NCBI GenBank assembly: GCA_963854835.1
Contig: OY978525.1
Span: forward strand, 99,341,388 to 99,405,387
DNA length: 64,000 nt
Reading direction: 5' to 3'
DNA from: Megamerina dolium
Lineage: Eukaryota; Arthropoda; Insecta; Diptera; Megamerinidae
This document shows positions 36,535 to 49,900 of the stretch, piece after piece (positions within the stretch are counted from its first letter, which is position 1; each line of letters begins with the position of its first letter). Position numbers and translations under genes: made by a program. Under the pieces are notes generated by a model. That model was given only the letters and a program-made list of their open reading frames with translations. It was not told the origin of the DNA and made no database searches.

Positions 36535-38059
36535 TCTATAATAATTTTTCAATTTCAATATATATTTTTTTTTAAGCTATTTTTCTCTTTTGTAATACAT
36601 CTAAGTTTAATTAAAATTTTTTCTTTTATTAATTTTTTCTTCATTTCACCATTCTTATAACCACAACAAAAACAAACAGTTGAATAACAATACATAATTT
36701 CACTTGTTTCACAAATACTTGTTAATTTTAATGTATATCATTTTTTTTTTGTCGCACTTTTCTGTCATATTAATGCTATTATTATTATTTTTTTTTTTTA
36801 TAATTCATTATAGTGCTTTTTAATTTAATCATATTTTATTTTATTTGCCTAAGTATATGAAGGTAGTCTGCTTTTCTTGCTACTTTTAAGGCATTTACAG
36901 CAATTATAGCTGAAAATGTATTGAATGTAAAAGTCATCCGCATACAAGTAATACACAATTAACATATTTAATTAAACAAATATCCATATATACACTTAGT
37001 ACATACACATATGAGAAATTTATTCATAGAAATGAATTTTACTTATAATAAAATTTGAACCAAATATAAGTATTAGAAGAACTCTCGATCCGGTGCAAAT
37101 GATTTTGCAAAGAGAATATGCAAAATATGTTGCAAAGTTTGCAATTACAAACAACATAATGCTAAAGTCTGCATTTATAATGCGCTTAAAAGTATGCAAC
37201 ATCAAAAACATGTAGCAGTACTGGTTCAACATTTCGAAGATCTCTCTATCAGATCTATCAGATGTAATGGTGTTAAAACGTTGAGAAAAATAACGAAACG
37301 TAATGTCAGTTGTTTAGTGTAATTAGCCAACACGTCAAAATTTTTCATTCTATTTACTGAAATCTTTATGTACTTTAATTGGTATTTGCAAAGTGTAAAA
37401 TTATATTAGTTCTGGATATTTAGGCGAAACATGATATATAAAAATTGTATATAAAAATTTTCAGTGAGATATTATTTTGCATTAAATAAAAGTAATAAAT
37501 TTTACCAGAATTACTTTAAAAATTCAAATTTAAATGTCGCTAATGTAGTTTAGCTCTTGTTAATCAATCACAATACGTCATCATCTGCTAGCATAAACAG
37601 TTTGTATGTATAATATGGTCCAATTTCACATTTACTTGAAATTTTGTTTGAAATGTTTGTGTTTTAAAATAATTCCTAGAACATATTTTGGTAGTATTTT
37701 AATCCATTATGTTGCTGTCTTCTGGGTCTTTTTGTCATATTTGTGAGATGTCATACTATTAAGCTATTATGAAACTACAACAGAGGGCTAGATGTGAAAA
37801 ATGTTGCTGAGGAAAATTGGTCTATAAGTTATGAAATATGAGAAATCTGTAATCTTAAAACTACCATAAGGATAAAATAAAAAACTTCACTAGAAATTGA
37901 TATAAAGTTAAGGGCGGACAAATTTATGCATTGAGAATCCTGTACTAAAATCGTCAATGTTCTTTTTTTCTATTAATGATTTTAAGTACTAATCTTTGAC
38001 TGATGTTAAAAATTGTTTGACATATTAAAAGTCAAAGTTATAATATTTATAATCATAAC

Positions 38060-38680
38060 AGAACAACACATTTTAATCGTTAAAATTTATTATGAAAATG
38101 GTCGTTCAAAAACAACTACATTTTTCAAAAATTCGAGAATGTTTTGGTCGTCATAATCGTCCTACTGAGCATGCAATTGACGAAATTATTGCTCGTTTTG
38201 AAGAAACTAGTGTTGTGAAAGGTCGCAGACCATATCAATATGTTGGTCCAGTTCGTACTAATGATGCAGTGGCAGCTGTTACTGTGTTACTGTGAATGGT
38301 AAATTGAATTAAATTTGTTGACGAAACAACATGGTACAGAAGCCGTGAAATACTCTACTTATTGGTAAGCAAATTTCGCATAATTTCTAGAAATTATGTA
38401 TGTATTGGCACCGTGAAGCTGCGTTCCAACACCTTTGGTTTATTCCTTATGGGGTTATTTGAAGTGTAAACTTAAAAGAAGGTAAGAATCTTAAAAACAA
38501 CATTTGAGCTAAAATTACGGTCATTGAACCGTTTTTATTGAAATGAGTCATCGAAAATTTCGATATTCGGATGCTGGCCTGAAATCGAAGCCGTGGTGGA
38601 TATATGAACGATATTATTTTTCATACATAAATGCCAGCGGCCCACCTTTCATAATCAAGAAAGATGTTTGAGTTTCCAAT
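38060..38680 (+). pseudogene. mariner-like transposase, N-terminal relic
   Basis: The + frame reads KIYYENG..VQKQLHFSKIRECFG followed by GRHNRPTEHAIDEIIARFEE and GPVRTNDAVAAVTV. The RHNRPTE and VRTxENxAAV blocks belong to the helix-turn-helix part of the Tc1/mariner-type transposase also seen at 6223 and 56250. After 38295 the frame breaks and no catalytic block is left apart from possible scraps (FVDETTWYRSR near 38325). Confidence 0.7.
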
Positions 38681-38689
38681 CAAAAAGAG

Positions 38690-38935
38690 ATTGAAAAGAT
38701 TTTTCTTTTGAATGGTACCCACCTGTCGGCAAGCAATTGGCAATTCTTCCGGCAGTAACAATTTGCCATGGAAAAGCTTCTAAGAGAACTCTGTGACAAA
38801 GCTTAGAAAAAAGTCACAAGAATTCTGCCATTCGGAACAGGCTAAACTAAGTAGGTCCCTTCTAATATTGTCCAATATTTAAGACGTAAAACAGTAATGG
38901 AAGAAAAGCTCGGCATAAGTGCTCTTCGGGACTCT
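38690..38935 (+). mobile_element. 5'-truncated SINE, tail type a
   Basis: Starts inside the body (GATTTTTCTTTTGAATGGTACCCACCTG) and has the full central blocks GGCAAGCAATTGGCAATTCTT and CATTCGGAACAGGC, ending in a type-a tail. The tRNA head is absent, as expected for incomplete reverse transcription. Confidence 0.75.
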
Positions 38936-40707
38936 TTATTAGCTAAATGTAGTTCTGTCTTACGGGAATTTTTTTTTCAAGTTTTAAGAGACCACGACCA
39001 GTTATAGAGTGATAATGCGTTTATGTTTTTGCTAACAAAAGTCCTCTATAGATTTTTATATTACAGTTATGCTTTCTCTTCCAATGCATGACAATATATC
39101 GACTCAATCGAGGTTCTTTCCAATCATTCTGTTCTGCGGAGCTAACATTCTCGATTTCTTTCTATTTTCAAATATGAAAAGATGGTTCGTAAGTAAAAGA
39201 GCCCAACGTCTCTTCGAATACTCTCACAACAATAGTGAAAAAAAGGGTGCCCCACTATCATTTAAAAAAAGTTTCTAATGACATCTGGATTTTCTTAATT
39301 AAATATTTGTATGGCAAAAAAATAGACAATTTGAGAAGACAAATATGCTTAAGTATTTAAATAGTTCAAATTTGAAGTTTTCCTCACTAGTTATTAGATC
39401 AATTGTTGATTAAGTAGCTATTGTATAAACGATATTTTCAAAGTATTTTCAATACAATGATATGCTTTCATATTTATGTAAATATTCAGTATATTTCTGC
39501 TAGACTGTAATGCTTAAAAATTGGCCTTAAATGAAACTCGCATAAGTAATATTTTCAGCAGTATTTTCATCTAATGATTTAAACATTTTAGAACTTTTTG
39601 GTTTACTTAATTTTTTTTTTTCTTCTTTTTGCTATCGTAGTTGTTTTTATTGTTTACTTTTTATAAATTTATTGATTTAATTTTTTTTTTTTTTCATTTT
39701 GAAGCTAAGACGGCAGTGTATATGAAAATGTGTTCAATTACAACAGGCAAGTGCATGTAAATATTATGTTGTATACTAAGCAATAGTAAGAAATAAAACG
39801 TACGTAAGTATTTTCTTGAAAAAGAAGTCGATATATTTGAAAAAAAAAAACGTAAGTTTCTTGTGCACACAATATATTTTGTTTAAATTCTTAAATGGAG
39901 GGTTACATCAGAATTAATATTAATATCTGTACGGTGGGACATATACATATGTATTTATTGAAAAAAAAATTTTTTAAGAAAGCGAATCAACTCTCTAATA
40001 GTGAAATTAATGTGATATATAAAAATGTTTGTGAAGTAAAAAATATTATTTTCTACTATATAAAAAATAAAAAACTGAGGCAACTGAAGAGCTATCAACT
40101 ACATATACAAAGTGAATCAAAACATTGTGATTATTCAAATTACATAATATGTATTACATTCCAAATATTTTGTGCGTCTTCTATATATATGAATTGCCAA
40201 CATTGTCCAGTTTCGTCATCCTTTATTGTCTACTGTCTAATGATAACAATAGCTTATAGCGTTTAACTACTTTGAAATTGCATACAATTCCATTTCCATC
40301 TCACCCATCCCCAATTACGTTTAATTGTAATATGAAATAGAGAGAAAATTACTAGAAGTTCCTAGAACTAGATCGGTTAGAGGTATATAAAAATTATTTA
40401 ATATAAGAATATTTGTAAGAGAAATGACACTATAGAATAGATATTTTAATATATTTGTATTTACTGTGGGTGATATAAATGAATACTGATTTGACTTCTT
40501 GAGAAATATTTATACAATTATTCTATTGTTATATTATGATTTCTATATAAACATAGTAGGAGAGTAATCTTTCAAAATCATAATGCTTGCTTACGTATGA
40601 GTGAAAATTGTAAAGAAAGCAATTCCAATAAAATCCAAATAAATTCATCAATTGAAACGCATAAGCATTGCGAATTATTATGCTTACTTGCTTAGAAAAA
40701 TCCCTTA

Positions 40708-41230
40708 TAGCCTAGACATAAGGCAGCGTTAATCCGAATTACCGGCGCACTTAATCCGAATAAAATATTAACCTGACAGTCTGCAGTACTGCGGATTAAC
40801 TAAACGGCTGATTGATGTTTTATTAGATCTGCTCACTTACATTACTATCACTATTACTGTCATCTGTCACTCTCGATATGAGAAAATTTACAATAAATAT
40901 GTGAGCTGAAAACTCTCAGAAACTTGTAAATTGACATTCACAGTACGTAATTGACAGCTGGATTTATTTGTTCGCCAACGCTTTTCATGTTGAAAACTGT
41001 TAACAATTGTTGAAAGTTTTTTATAGCGAACACACCTAATATTTTGTAAAATGGATCGAGAAAAATTCACAATAGAAAATTTTCAGCAATGTTGCCATCG
41101 CAAATTGCCCTAATCCTCTTTTATTTTGAGAATTAACTCATAGAGTTAATGCTGATTAACTGCAGTTAATGCCCGAGTTAATTCGAATTAACTCGGTAAT
41201 CCGGAATTAGGCTGCCGTCTGTCTAGGCTA
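40708..41230. mobile_element. 523-bp element with long inverted repeats and TTA duplication
   Basis: Left end TAGCCTAGACATAAGGCAGC and right end (as reverse complement) TAGCCTAGACAGACGGCAGC agree at 18 of 20 positions, and the similarity runs inward over TTAATCCGAATTACCG. Both outer flanks are TTA (40705-40707 and 41231-41233). Sub-terminal regions are rich in GTTAAT/ATTAAC repeats. No transposase. A 3-bp TTA duplication suggests PIF/Harbinger mobilisation, but the end sequence is not typical. Confidence 0.75.
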
Positions 41231-43801
41231 TTACTAAGTAGTTAGATCGTTTTCTAAAAAGTAAAAATAATTAATTACTTATAATTATTAGAGCTATGGG
41301 ATTACTATAGATTACTCAACATTTTGATAAACATTATTTAAAAGAAAAAGAAAATTTTTGGAATATTTCAAATTTCATTTATTCAATTGTTCGATTAATT
41401 AATCAACATTTAAATGCTGCGAGAGCACTTCTGTTAAGTCAACAATTTTTTTCCCCGCATTCATGCTTTGTAACGTTATTTAATTCGACTTTAGTTAATG
41501 CAGCCATTCTCACATGGAATATGTTATTGATTAATCGAACAGTTGAATAATCAATGAATTATTGAATAATTAAATAATCGCACAGCTCTAATAAATATAT
41601 CAGTTGGTTGTTGTTTTTGTTTTCATATCAATACAATTTTTATTTATGCAACATTCAAAAGAAAAACCCCAAATTCTCAATCATTTTTTTTTTCTTCAAT
41701 TGATCATTTACTACAATTTTTACTAATAATAATATGTAAATATTTATTTTCACTTTTATATATTTCTTTATATTATCATGTCATTATTATTATTATTATT
41801 TTCCTGTTTTTGTTTTTTCTTTCAATATGAATACATTAATACATGACTATAATTGGGATTATAATGTTAAATGTATGTATGTATAAGTGTATTTACCCAG
41901 TAGGAAAATATTTAGCTTCTCTCGCATAGTTGTGAATTTGCACTGACATAAAAATTCTCAATATGATTATATTTTCCAAATAAAGACAACAACTGACAGC
42001 TTTAGATTTAATTTCCTACTGGTTAAGTATATGATTCAATAAGTGAGTGAGTGAATGCGCACATATTAATTTTGCTATTATTTTTCAGTTTTCTTTACAA
42101 ATCTTTATACAATACAATTTCCATTTTATGAAATAAATATATAATATATGTTATTATGTGATATATAGCGCATGCAAATATATATATGTACCAATATGTT
42201 TGGTAAATAACAACAAAAATGACAATAATAATTTTTATTTTGACTAAATGTATTGTACATGTACATTCGTATTGATATTTATTAGTTTTTTTAGACAAAT
42301 TATCATTTATCATAAATAAATATGTAACTTTAGAAAATCATTAAAAATGATTGTGATATATAAAAACAATGTAGCCTTGTGTTTAATAGTTGAATAAGTG
42401 TTTGGTAGAAAAATTGCTTGTCTCAGAGTGACACTGTAAAAAAAGTACAAGTAATAATATTGTGATAATAAAATAACTTATTTTTTTTTATATTGTAATT
42501 ATATATAAGTATGTATTCATTATATTTATTGTTGTTGTTATAATGAAACTCCTTTTTTTTGCTATTGAGAAATGAATTAATTAAACATGTATATTTAATA
42601 ATAATATTTTTGTAAGACAATTTTCATATTTATTTATTTTATATTATTTATGCATAACAATATTTGTATTATTTTTAAAACATTTGTATTGATATTTATT
42701 TATTATCATTTCTAGTTATTTATATTTATATATAGGTATTGTATGATTAATCATGTTTTTCTGTGTATCCTTAAAATATTACATGATTTGCACTTCAAAT
42801 TCATATTTTATCAAAAACTGAATGCAATTATCTGTGACATGCTTTGCTGTTACGTCACAAAATTTTGCAACTTTCTTCGAGAGGTTTTTGTAAAACTTCA
42901 AAACAATGGCTTCGAAATTGTTTGACATTTATGGAAAAGACAAAAGTATTGCGAACTCATTGGAGAAACTAACCATACACCTTTACGTCTTCCACCATAT
43001 TCATCAATGATGAACCTCATCGATAAAGTTTGTTCGAAAATGATATTATCCGCTCTTCACAAGTTGCTTGATCATTCGATTAATCAAAATTTCATCGATG
43101 TTATTAATACTTTCGTTGCAATTATTTTTGCTTATAACTGGAGGTGGGTGACTACTTGTCAATATGTATGTGGAATTAGCATTGGCTATTACAGGATAGA
43201 CGCTTTAGTTTGTTCATCTATAATTTAAATAAACACTATACAAACGTTGACTAGTTAAAAATGTATTTCATTTGTAGAAAAAACGATGCCTCTTACTTCA
43301 AAAGGTTGAATTATGTTTGAAGAAGCATTAAGTGGTATTCTAAAAAATTTTGGAAAATGTGTATTTTTTTTTTGTTTGAAAAATTTTCAGTTTGAAGTGC
43401 AAAACCTGTATTATAAATTTATTTATATATTATTTATTTGGATACATTTCTTAATACGTATGTAATGAATTATATACGTTTGTATGTAAATGTGTGTGTG
43501 TATATGTGATTTTATTTTAATAATTCCTTTTATATTAATAAATAATTTATAATATTTAATAATTTCATAATTATTATTATTATTTAATATTATTATAATT
43601 TTTTTTTTTATTATCATTTTATGCACGTCTATTATTTGAAAATATTTATTTAGTACATATTTTATATAATATTTATTTTATGTGTATTTTTTGTGTATTT
43701 TGTAATTACAATGCGGAGAGAAGAAATAAAATTAAAAAACTATAACATATGTAGATACAATTCTGTAATATTAATAATTATATAAAATTAAATGATAGTA
43801 T

Positions 43802-43803
<2 letters not shown>

Positions 43804-43833
<30 letters not shown>
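43804..43833 (+). repeat. (AAT)n microsatellite
   Basis: Ten AAT units about 80 bp downstream of the Rab3 stop, hence probably in its 3' UTR. Confidence 0.85.
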
Positions 43834-43835
<2 letters not shown>

Positions 43836-43913
43836 TTAATAATTTGTTAATTGCAGATGAAATATATGTATGCATGTATGTATGTAAGTAGCAGCAAGTA
43901 TGGGCAGCAAAAT

Positions 43914-46900
43914 TTAACAATTGCAATTTGCATTAGGCGTGCCTTGAGGTTGATCTGTCAGTCGTTGTCCCTTTTGTCCGCCACCAACTAATGTTGGATC
44001 TGAGTCTAAACTCTCTGACATCTTATCGCAAATAATATCGACGAGACGTTCAAAGACAGCCTATAGCAAGAAAATAAAATTAAATTTTTTTGTTTTTTGG
44101 TATAAATTAGTTAAATATTAAAACAACAATTAGATAGATAAGTAAGTAATAAGCAATACATTCACATGTTAACATCATAAGGGGCATACTCATCCAAATA
44201 GTCAATAAAGTAAACTGAGATGCGTACAGTAAAACACCCACAGTAGCTGCATGTTTACGGTGACTTTTGTGAACGTGATTTTGGTACATTGATCGTATTC
44301 GAAAGAATACTGATTGCCGATCGTATGTGCCATTTGTACCAAGGTCCACTATTAACCGCTGTAAATAAGCTTTACGGCACAGGAAACCGCGATTGGCTTC
44401 TGTTGGAAGACAAAACACAAAAGGCGTTTGATGGACGCATAGAAAGGGAGAAATGAGATTGCAATCCAATTGAAAATGATTGGGCCATCATCAAGATCAG
44501 GCTCCAAGGAAAAACATTTAGAATTTGAAGCACTTCGGCGCTTTCATTCAACTCCAATGGAGTACTTTTCCACCGGACTACACGAAAAATTTGAGCCAAA
44601 GTATACCCAGAGTATATTCTTTGCGAATGTCCCGCACCTAGGTATCATTGTCATGCCTCCACACAAATTATGAAACAATGAACATCAAACAGTGCTTAAA
44701 TTCATAAAAAACCTAAAACATACGAGTTTAAACATAAGGCCTTGCACAATAGATCTCATATGGTTGCAGTGCATCATGGTATCTAATAATAATAATGATA
44801 ATTATGCCCAGACATTGAGCTCGAGTTAGAAAGGATAAAGAAGAGGGTATAAAATATTGATGTTCTGCATTAGACAAAGGAACAACAGGGCATTTTCAGA
44901 AAACATATTATTTTTCCATTATTTATAGCACAACAGATATGGCCAGCTCTAAACTGAAACCTCACAAAAATGTTGTTAGTCTAAATAGAAGCAAGTGAGG
45001 AGTGAGGAGGAGTCGCAACCACTGGTCACATCCTTATTGGCCATTCGCGTCAAAAGAATGAGATTGCGACATCTAACACACGACTAGACAAATAGCTTCT
45101 GGCAGCCCTAGTGACAATTTACCATTCGATAAGCGTCTATAGAAGGAATTTTTTATTCCCTTTTTTACTTCGTACAAACCTTGTGAAAGCAAATTTTTAT
45201 TCTCTGAGATTTTATTCTCTTTATCGACGCTGTTTTTGCATCGATATAAGTGACCTATGGATGGTTACAAAAGAAAAGTAACGATCTCAATTCGAGGCAA
45301 GATCCACCGTTCTTAATTTTATATATCATTAAAGTTGCTTTGCCGTGCTGACCGAAAAAAACACAACACTCTCAATTCTATAATTGTCTTCCATGTTAGT
45401 TTTCGTCACAAATTACTTTGAAAGCCTCTGGATTTTTTTTCCTTTATGACAAATGGAAAATATATGGAACCGATTGCTTTGAACATTCAGAAGCATTGTG
45501 GAATTCTTATTTAAGCAAGCACTTGCAGTACATAGCAACTCAATTGTACAGCGTTAGGTAATTGAAGTGTCACCAACTATACACAGGTATATCTGTCAAA
45601 CCGATATTGCTAACTACGTGAAATAACAGCTCTTTATATTATTTACTAACTTCCAGAAGCATTTGCGTCTAAGTTTGATAGAACAAAAGTTATTCGAAAT
45701 GGAATTCAAACGTAATTGTGTGATAGCGTTATATTAGGCTGAAAAATCACAACCAGCTATTGTTCGTGAGCTTAAACACTTCAACGTGAATCAAATGTTT
45801 GTGTATCGTACTATAAATCGTTACAATGGCACAGGCAGCATTATCAAACGCTATGATAGTGGACGAAAATAAAACAGCAACGTCACCTGAAATGGTTCGG
45901 AAAATGAAGGCTCAACTTGAACGAAATCCACGTCGTAATGGTAATCAAATGGCCAAAGAACTGAAAATATTCCAGCGAAGCATCCGACGCATATTCCAAA
46001 ATGAGCTCAAGGTAAAGCCTTACAAGTTCCAAAAGGCACACGATCCTACACCAAAGCAACAAAAAGTTAGACACGAAAGAGCAAAGAATTTGTTACACTT
46101 GTACGAACGTGGCGAAAAATATTTCCCTATTGAGCAGTTCATAAACTCTCAAAATGATCGTGTATACTTAACTGAACACACTTCCGAAAATTTGATACTA
46201 CGAATGGTCACCTGAAGAAATTTCCCACCTCAAGTAATGACATGGAGAGCTGTGACAGCCCATGAACGCTCTCCAATAACTTTTATCGAGCCTAATGTCA
46301 AAGTCAATGCGACTTATTGTCGGGAAAATGTTTTGAAAGTTGCTTTAGAGCCGTGGGCACGCTCCAACGTAGACCGTGGACGTTCCAACAAGACACGGTA
46401 TCGTCTCATAAAGCTCGTGTGAAAAAAGAATGGTTAAAAAACCATGTTTCATACTTCATTTCGTCCACACAATGGCTTAAGAATTCGCCAGATGCAGATC
46501 CGATAGACTATTCCATCTGAGTCATTTTGGAGAGCAAGGTGAGAACTAAAAAATATGCCAGTTTGGATGCGCTGAAGAAATCTATTGTTCGGGAATGAGC
46601 CAAAATACCCAAAGATTATATTCGTGAAGCATGCAACTCATTTTTTCACCGTTTGAAGGCCATAGTAAAGGCAAAAGGTGGCCACATCGAGCTGGAGTGA
46701 ATGGATTTTGAAATTTTGATTATTTCCACAATTTTTGTAATTTGAATCAATAAAAAATAATTTCACACAAAGAAGATATGGTCGTTTGAATGGGTAACAC
46801 TTCAATCGCCTAACCCTGTATTTATACGATTTACAATTATTCTGACAATTTGCCATATAAAAGCTTCTGAAAGATCTTAGTGACTCAGAAAAAGTGCTGC

Positions 46901-49900
46901 CTATTCATTATTTCCTTTTATATAAAAAGACAAATATCTTTAGTGATTTCGTAAAATTCGAGTCTCGAGAGTTTGATTTTGAATTGCTAACATAATTTTT
47001 TTCCTAAGAACTGCATGTGTCATAATTATCATTGACAGTTTCTACTGTCTGTGTTTACTTACCTTTACATTGACATTTTCTTTGGCTGATGTCTCAAAGA
47101 ATTCAACACCTAATTGATCGGCCAATTGACGTCCTCGCTCAAATGAAATAACACGTTGATCTTCCATGTCGCATTTATTACCAACAAGTATCACTTGTGC
47201 ATTATCCCATGAGTATGTTTTTATTTGAGTTACCCTGAAAATCAATTTATAAAATAAATATTATACATATGAATATATGATATATATGTAGGCACTAGTA
47301 TATATTTCAATGTATACACTCTATATATATATATGCAATGCTCACCAATCTTGTACTGAATTGAAACTATCCTCATTTGTGACATCATACATTAGAATGA
47401 AACCCATGGCGCCACGATAATACGCTGTTGTTATTGTACGATAACGTTCTTGGCCAGCAGTATCCTATATAAAAAAAAAAAATATAATGGACAATTATTT
47501 ATAAGCAAGTATATGTATATACAATATATTATATTACATAGTAATATGTTATATGCGCTCAGTCTGTAAAAGTGAATCACTTTTTAATGTATGAAATTTT
47601 AAAATCAATAAAAAATAATTGTATACCTAATATGCTTACTATATCTAGAATATATTAAAATAATATTGTAGATATTCGAACATATGTACTTGATCCAATG
47701 TGTAGTAGAAAGAAATCCATTATTTTTCCAATAGATGGCTTTAGTAACCTGTATCTCACGTTGTATAAGTGCGATCGGGTTACGCTAGATGGCGTTAGAA
47801 ATACAGGATTTCGTACTATATAAACTTTTGAGGCAGTTTTGTGATTGCTGGACTCAGTATTGTTTGAGCACGCGTCAAAGATGGACACCAGTAAAGATAA
47901 AATACGCCATATTTTACAGTTTTTCTTCGATAAAGACGAAATCGCAAGCCATATGACTGAAAATGTGAATAGTGTTTATGGTCCTGATACTGTAACAGCC
48001 AATCACGTGCAAATTTGGTTTCGTCGAATCCGTTCCAGTGATTTTGATGTCAAAGATGCACCACGCTCTGTAAGGCCAATTGTCGAAAATATCGATAAAA
48101 TAATGTCAATCGTCGAGTCTTACCGTCTATTGCCCAGTAGCTAAACATTGCACAAAAAACCGTTTGGAATCGTTTAAATAAGGCTACAAAAGAAGCTCGA
48201 TGTATGGGTGCCAGCGGATCGTGCCTGGTGATGAAAAGTGAGTTACTTACAACAACGTCAAGCGAAAACAGTAGTGGTCGAATCGCGGTGAGCCGCCGCA
48301 ATTGGTGGCCAAGCCAGGATTGACGGTACGGAAGGTTTTCCTATTTGATTGGTGGGATTGGCAAGGAATCATCGACTATGAGCTGCTCCCCTACGGCCAA
48401 GGTCTTAATTCGGACCTGTACTGTCAAAAAGTGGACCGTCTTAAGAAAGTAATCGCCCAGAAGCGACAAGCTTTGGCCAATAGAAGCGAAATTGTGTTCC
48501 ATCAGGACAACGCCAGGCCACACACTTCGATAGTGACTCGCCAGAAACTCCAGGAGCTTGGTTGGGAGGTTTTTATGCATCCATCTTATAGTCCGGACCT
48601 GGCACCAAGCGATTATTACCTGTTCTTGTCTACGGCGAATGGTTTTTCTGGTGAAAAATTCGCCTCAAGAGAAGCTTGTGACTGTCCCAGTTTGTTGCCA
48701 ATAGAGACGAGGGTTTCTATGAGAGTGGCATTATGAAATTACCTTCAAAATGGCAACAAGTTATCGAACAAAACGGCGCATATTTAACATAAATCGGATC
48801 ATTCTAGCTATGCTAAATAAAACCATCAATTTAATGCAAAAATAATGGATTTATTTTTACTACACCTTATATATGCCGCATCCTCCATTAACTATGTTTG
48901 TATACTTAATTGTATACAATTAATATTTAATTGAATGAACCGACATTACTTTTCATGAGTTCTACATAGTTAATTAATTATTATTTTAACCTCTCACATT
49001 TATAATATAACACTATATGCGTATCACTTATTTTCCAATATAAATCTTCAACAATACATACGAGTAACCGTAATACTCCACTACTTAAATGCATCTGCTA
49101 AATGTATTCATACCATATGTGCACGTATACATGGTACAATCTATAAAATTTATTTAATTGAATCTTATATGATAAATGATAAACATATGTACGAGGATTT
49201 GTGTATATACATAATTTGTGGTATCAACATGATATACATGTACATTATAGTATACGTATTGCCTTGATAAGAGTTAAATCGAGGCGTAACAATAATACCA
49301 ATAGTAAAAGCAACGCTGTAGACCATATACATTAGTACTCACATCGACTATGTGTATGTTTGTGTTTTACCTGTAGAAACTAAACAATTTAATTATTATG
49401 AATTAAATGACATCAAAATACACATGTACATATATTTGTGTATACAATTATATATACCCTGCTGAAAATTGACAGGTAACGAATAGCATACAATTTGCAA
49501 GTCATGCGATACCTCTCTGACCAAAATCGCAATATTTGCGATGTTTAGACTGGCTCCCTCACTGTCCACTTCATCCATCCATCTTAGTCATGGGCGTCCC
49601 TCTTTCTTAGTTCTATAGCATGTAAAACGTAGGATTTGTTGCGGGGGTAATCTTCATTCTCTCTCTCTCTCTTTCTCTCTATATGACCACCCCATCTAAG
49701 TCCCACCTCTCGACCTCAATTTCCTCTGCATGCCCTCATTGTGATGGTGATACTGTTAACCCAAATCGGAGGCTGGGTAATCACCCCCAGCGAAAGAAAT
49801 GGGAACCAAAATGTAGCGGTAATCTGGTCCTCCTAGAGGGGGTTACTCGTCACGCTGACTATCTGGCACTGGAAAACCCGTTAAAGTAACGGAAGCAAAA

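Larger units (their letters stand above)
35420..43913. other. intergenic region between mariner copy 1 and Rab3
   Basis: Contains a MITE (36040), a mariner-like relic (38060), a SINE body (38690) and the inverted-repeat element (40708). The 123-codon frame at 39895-40266 and other small frames are AT-rich and match nothing. Part of the right end must be the Rab3 3' UTR, which cannot be delimited. Confidence 0.6.

Noticed and set aside
39895..40266. 123-codon + strand frame
   Set aside because: Residue composition (Asn, Ile, Lys, Tyr) is what random AT-rich DNA gives; no recognisable domain or signal.
36496..43833. Trinucleotide runs as a CRISPR-like or satellite array
   Set aside because: Plain AAT/ATT microsatellites; no spacers, and the genome is eukaryotic.
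44107..44469. 120-codon - strand frame in Rab3 intron 3
   Set aside because: Antisense shadow of the Tc1-like relic on the + strand.
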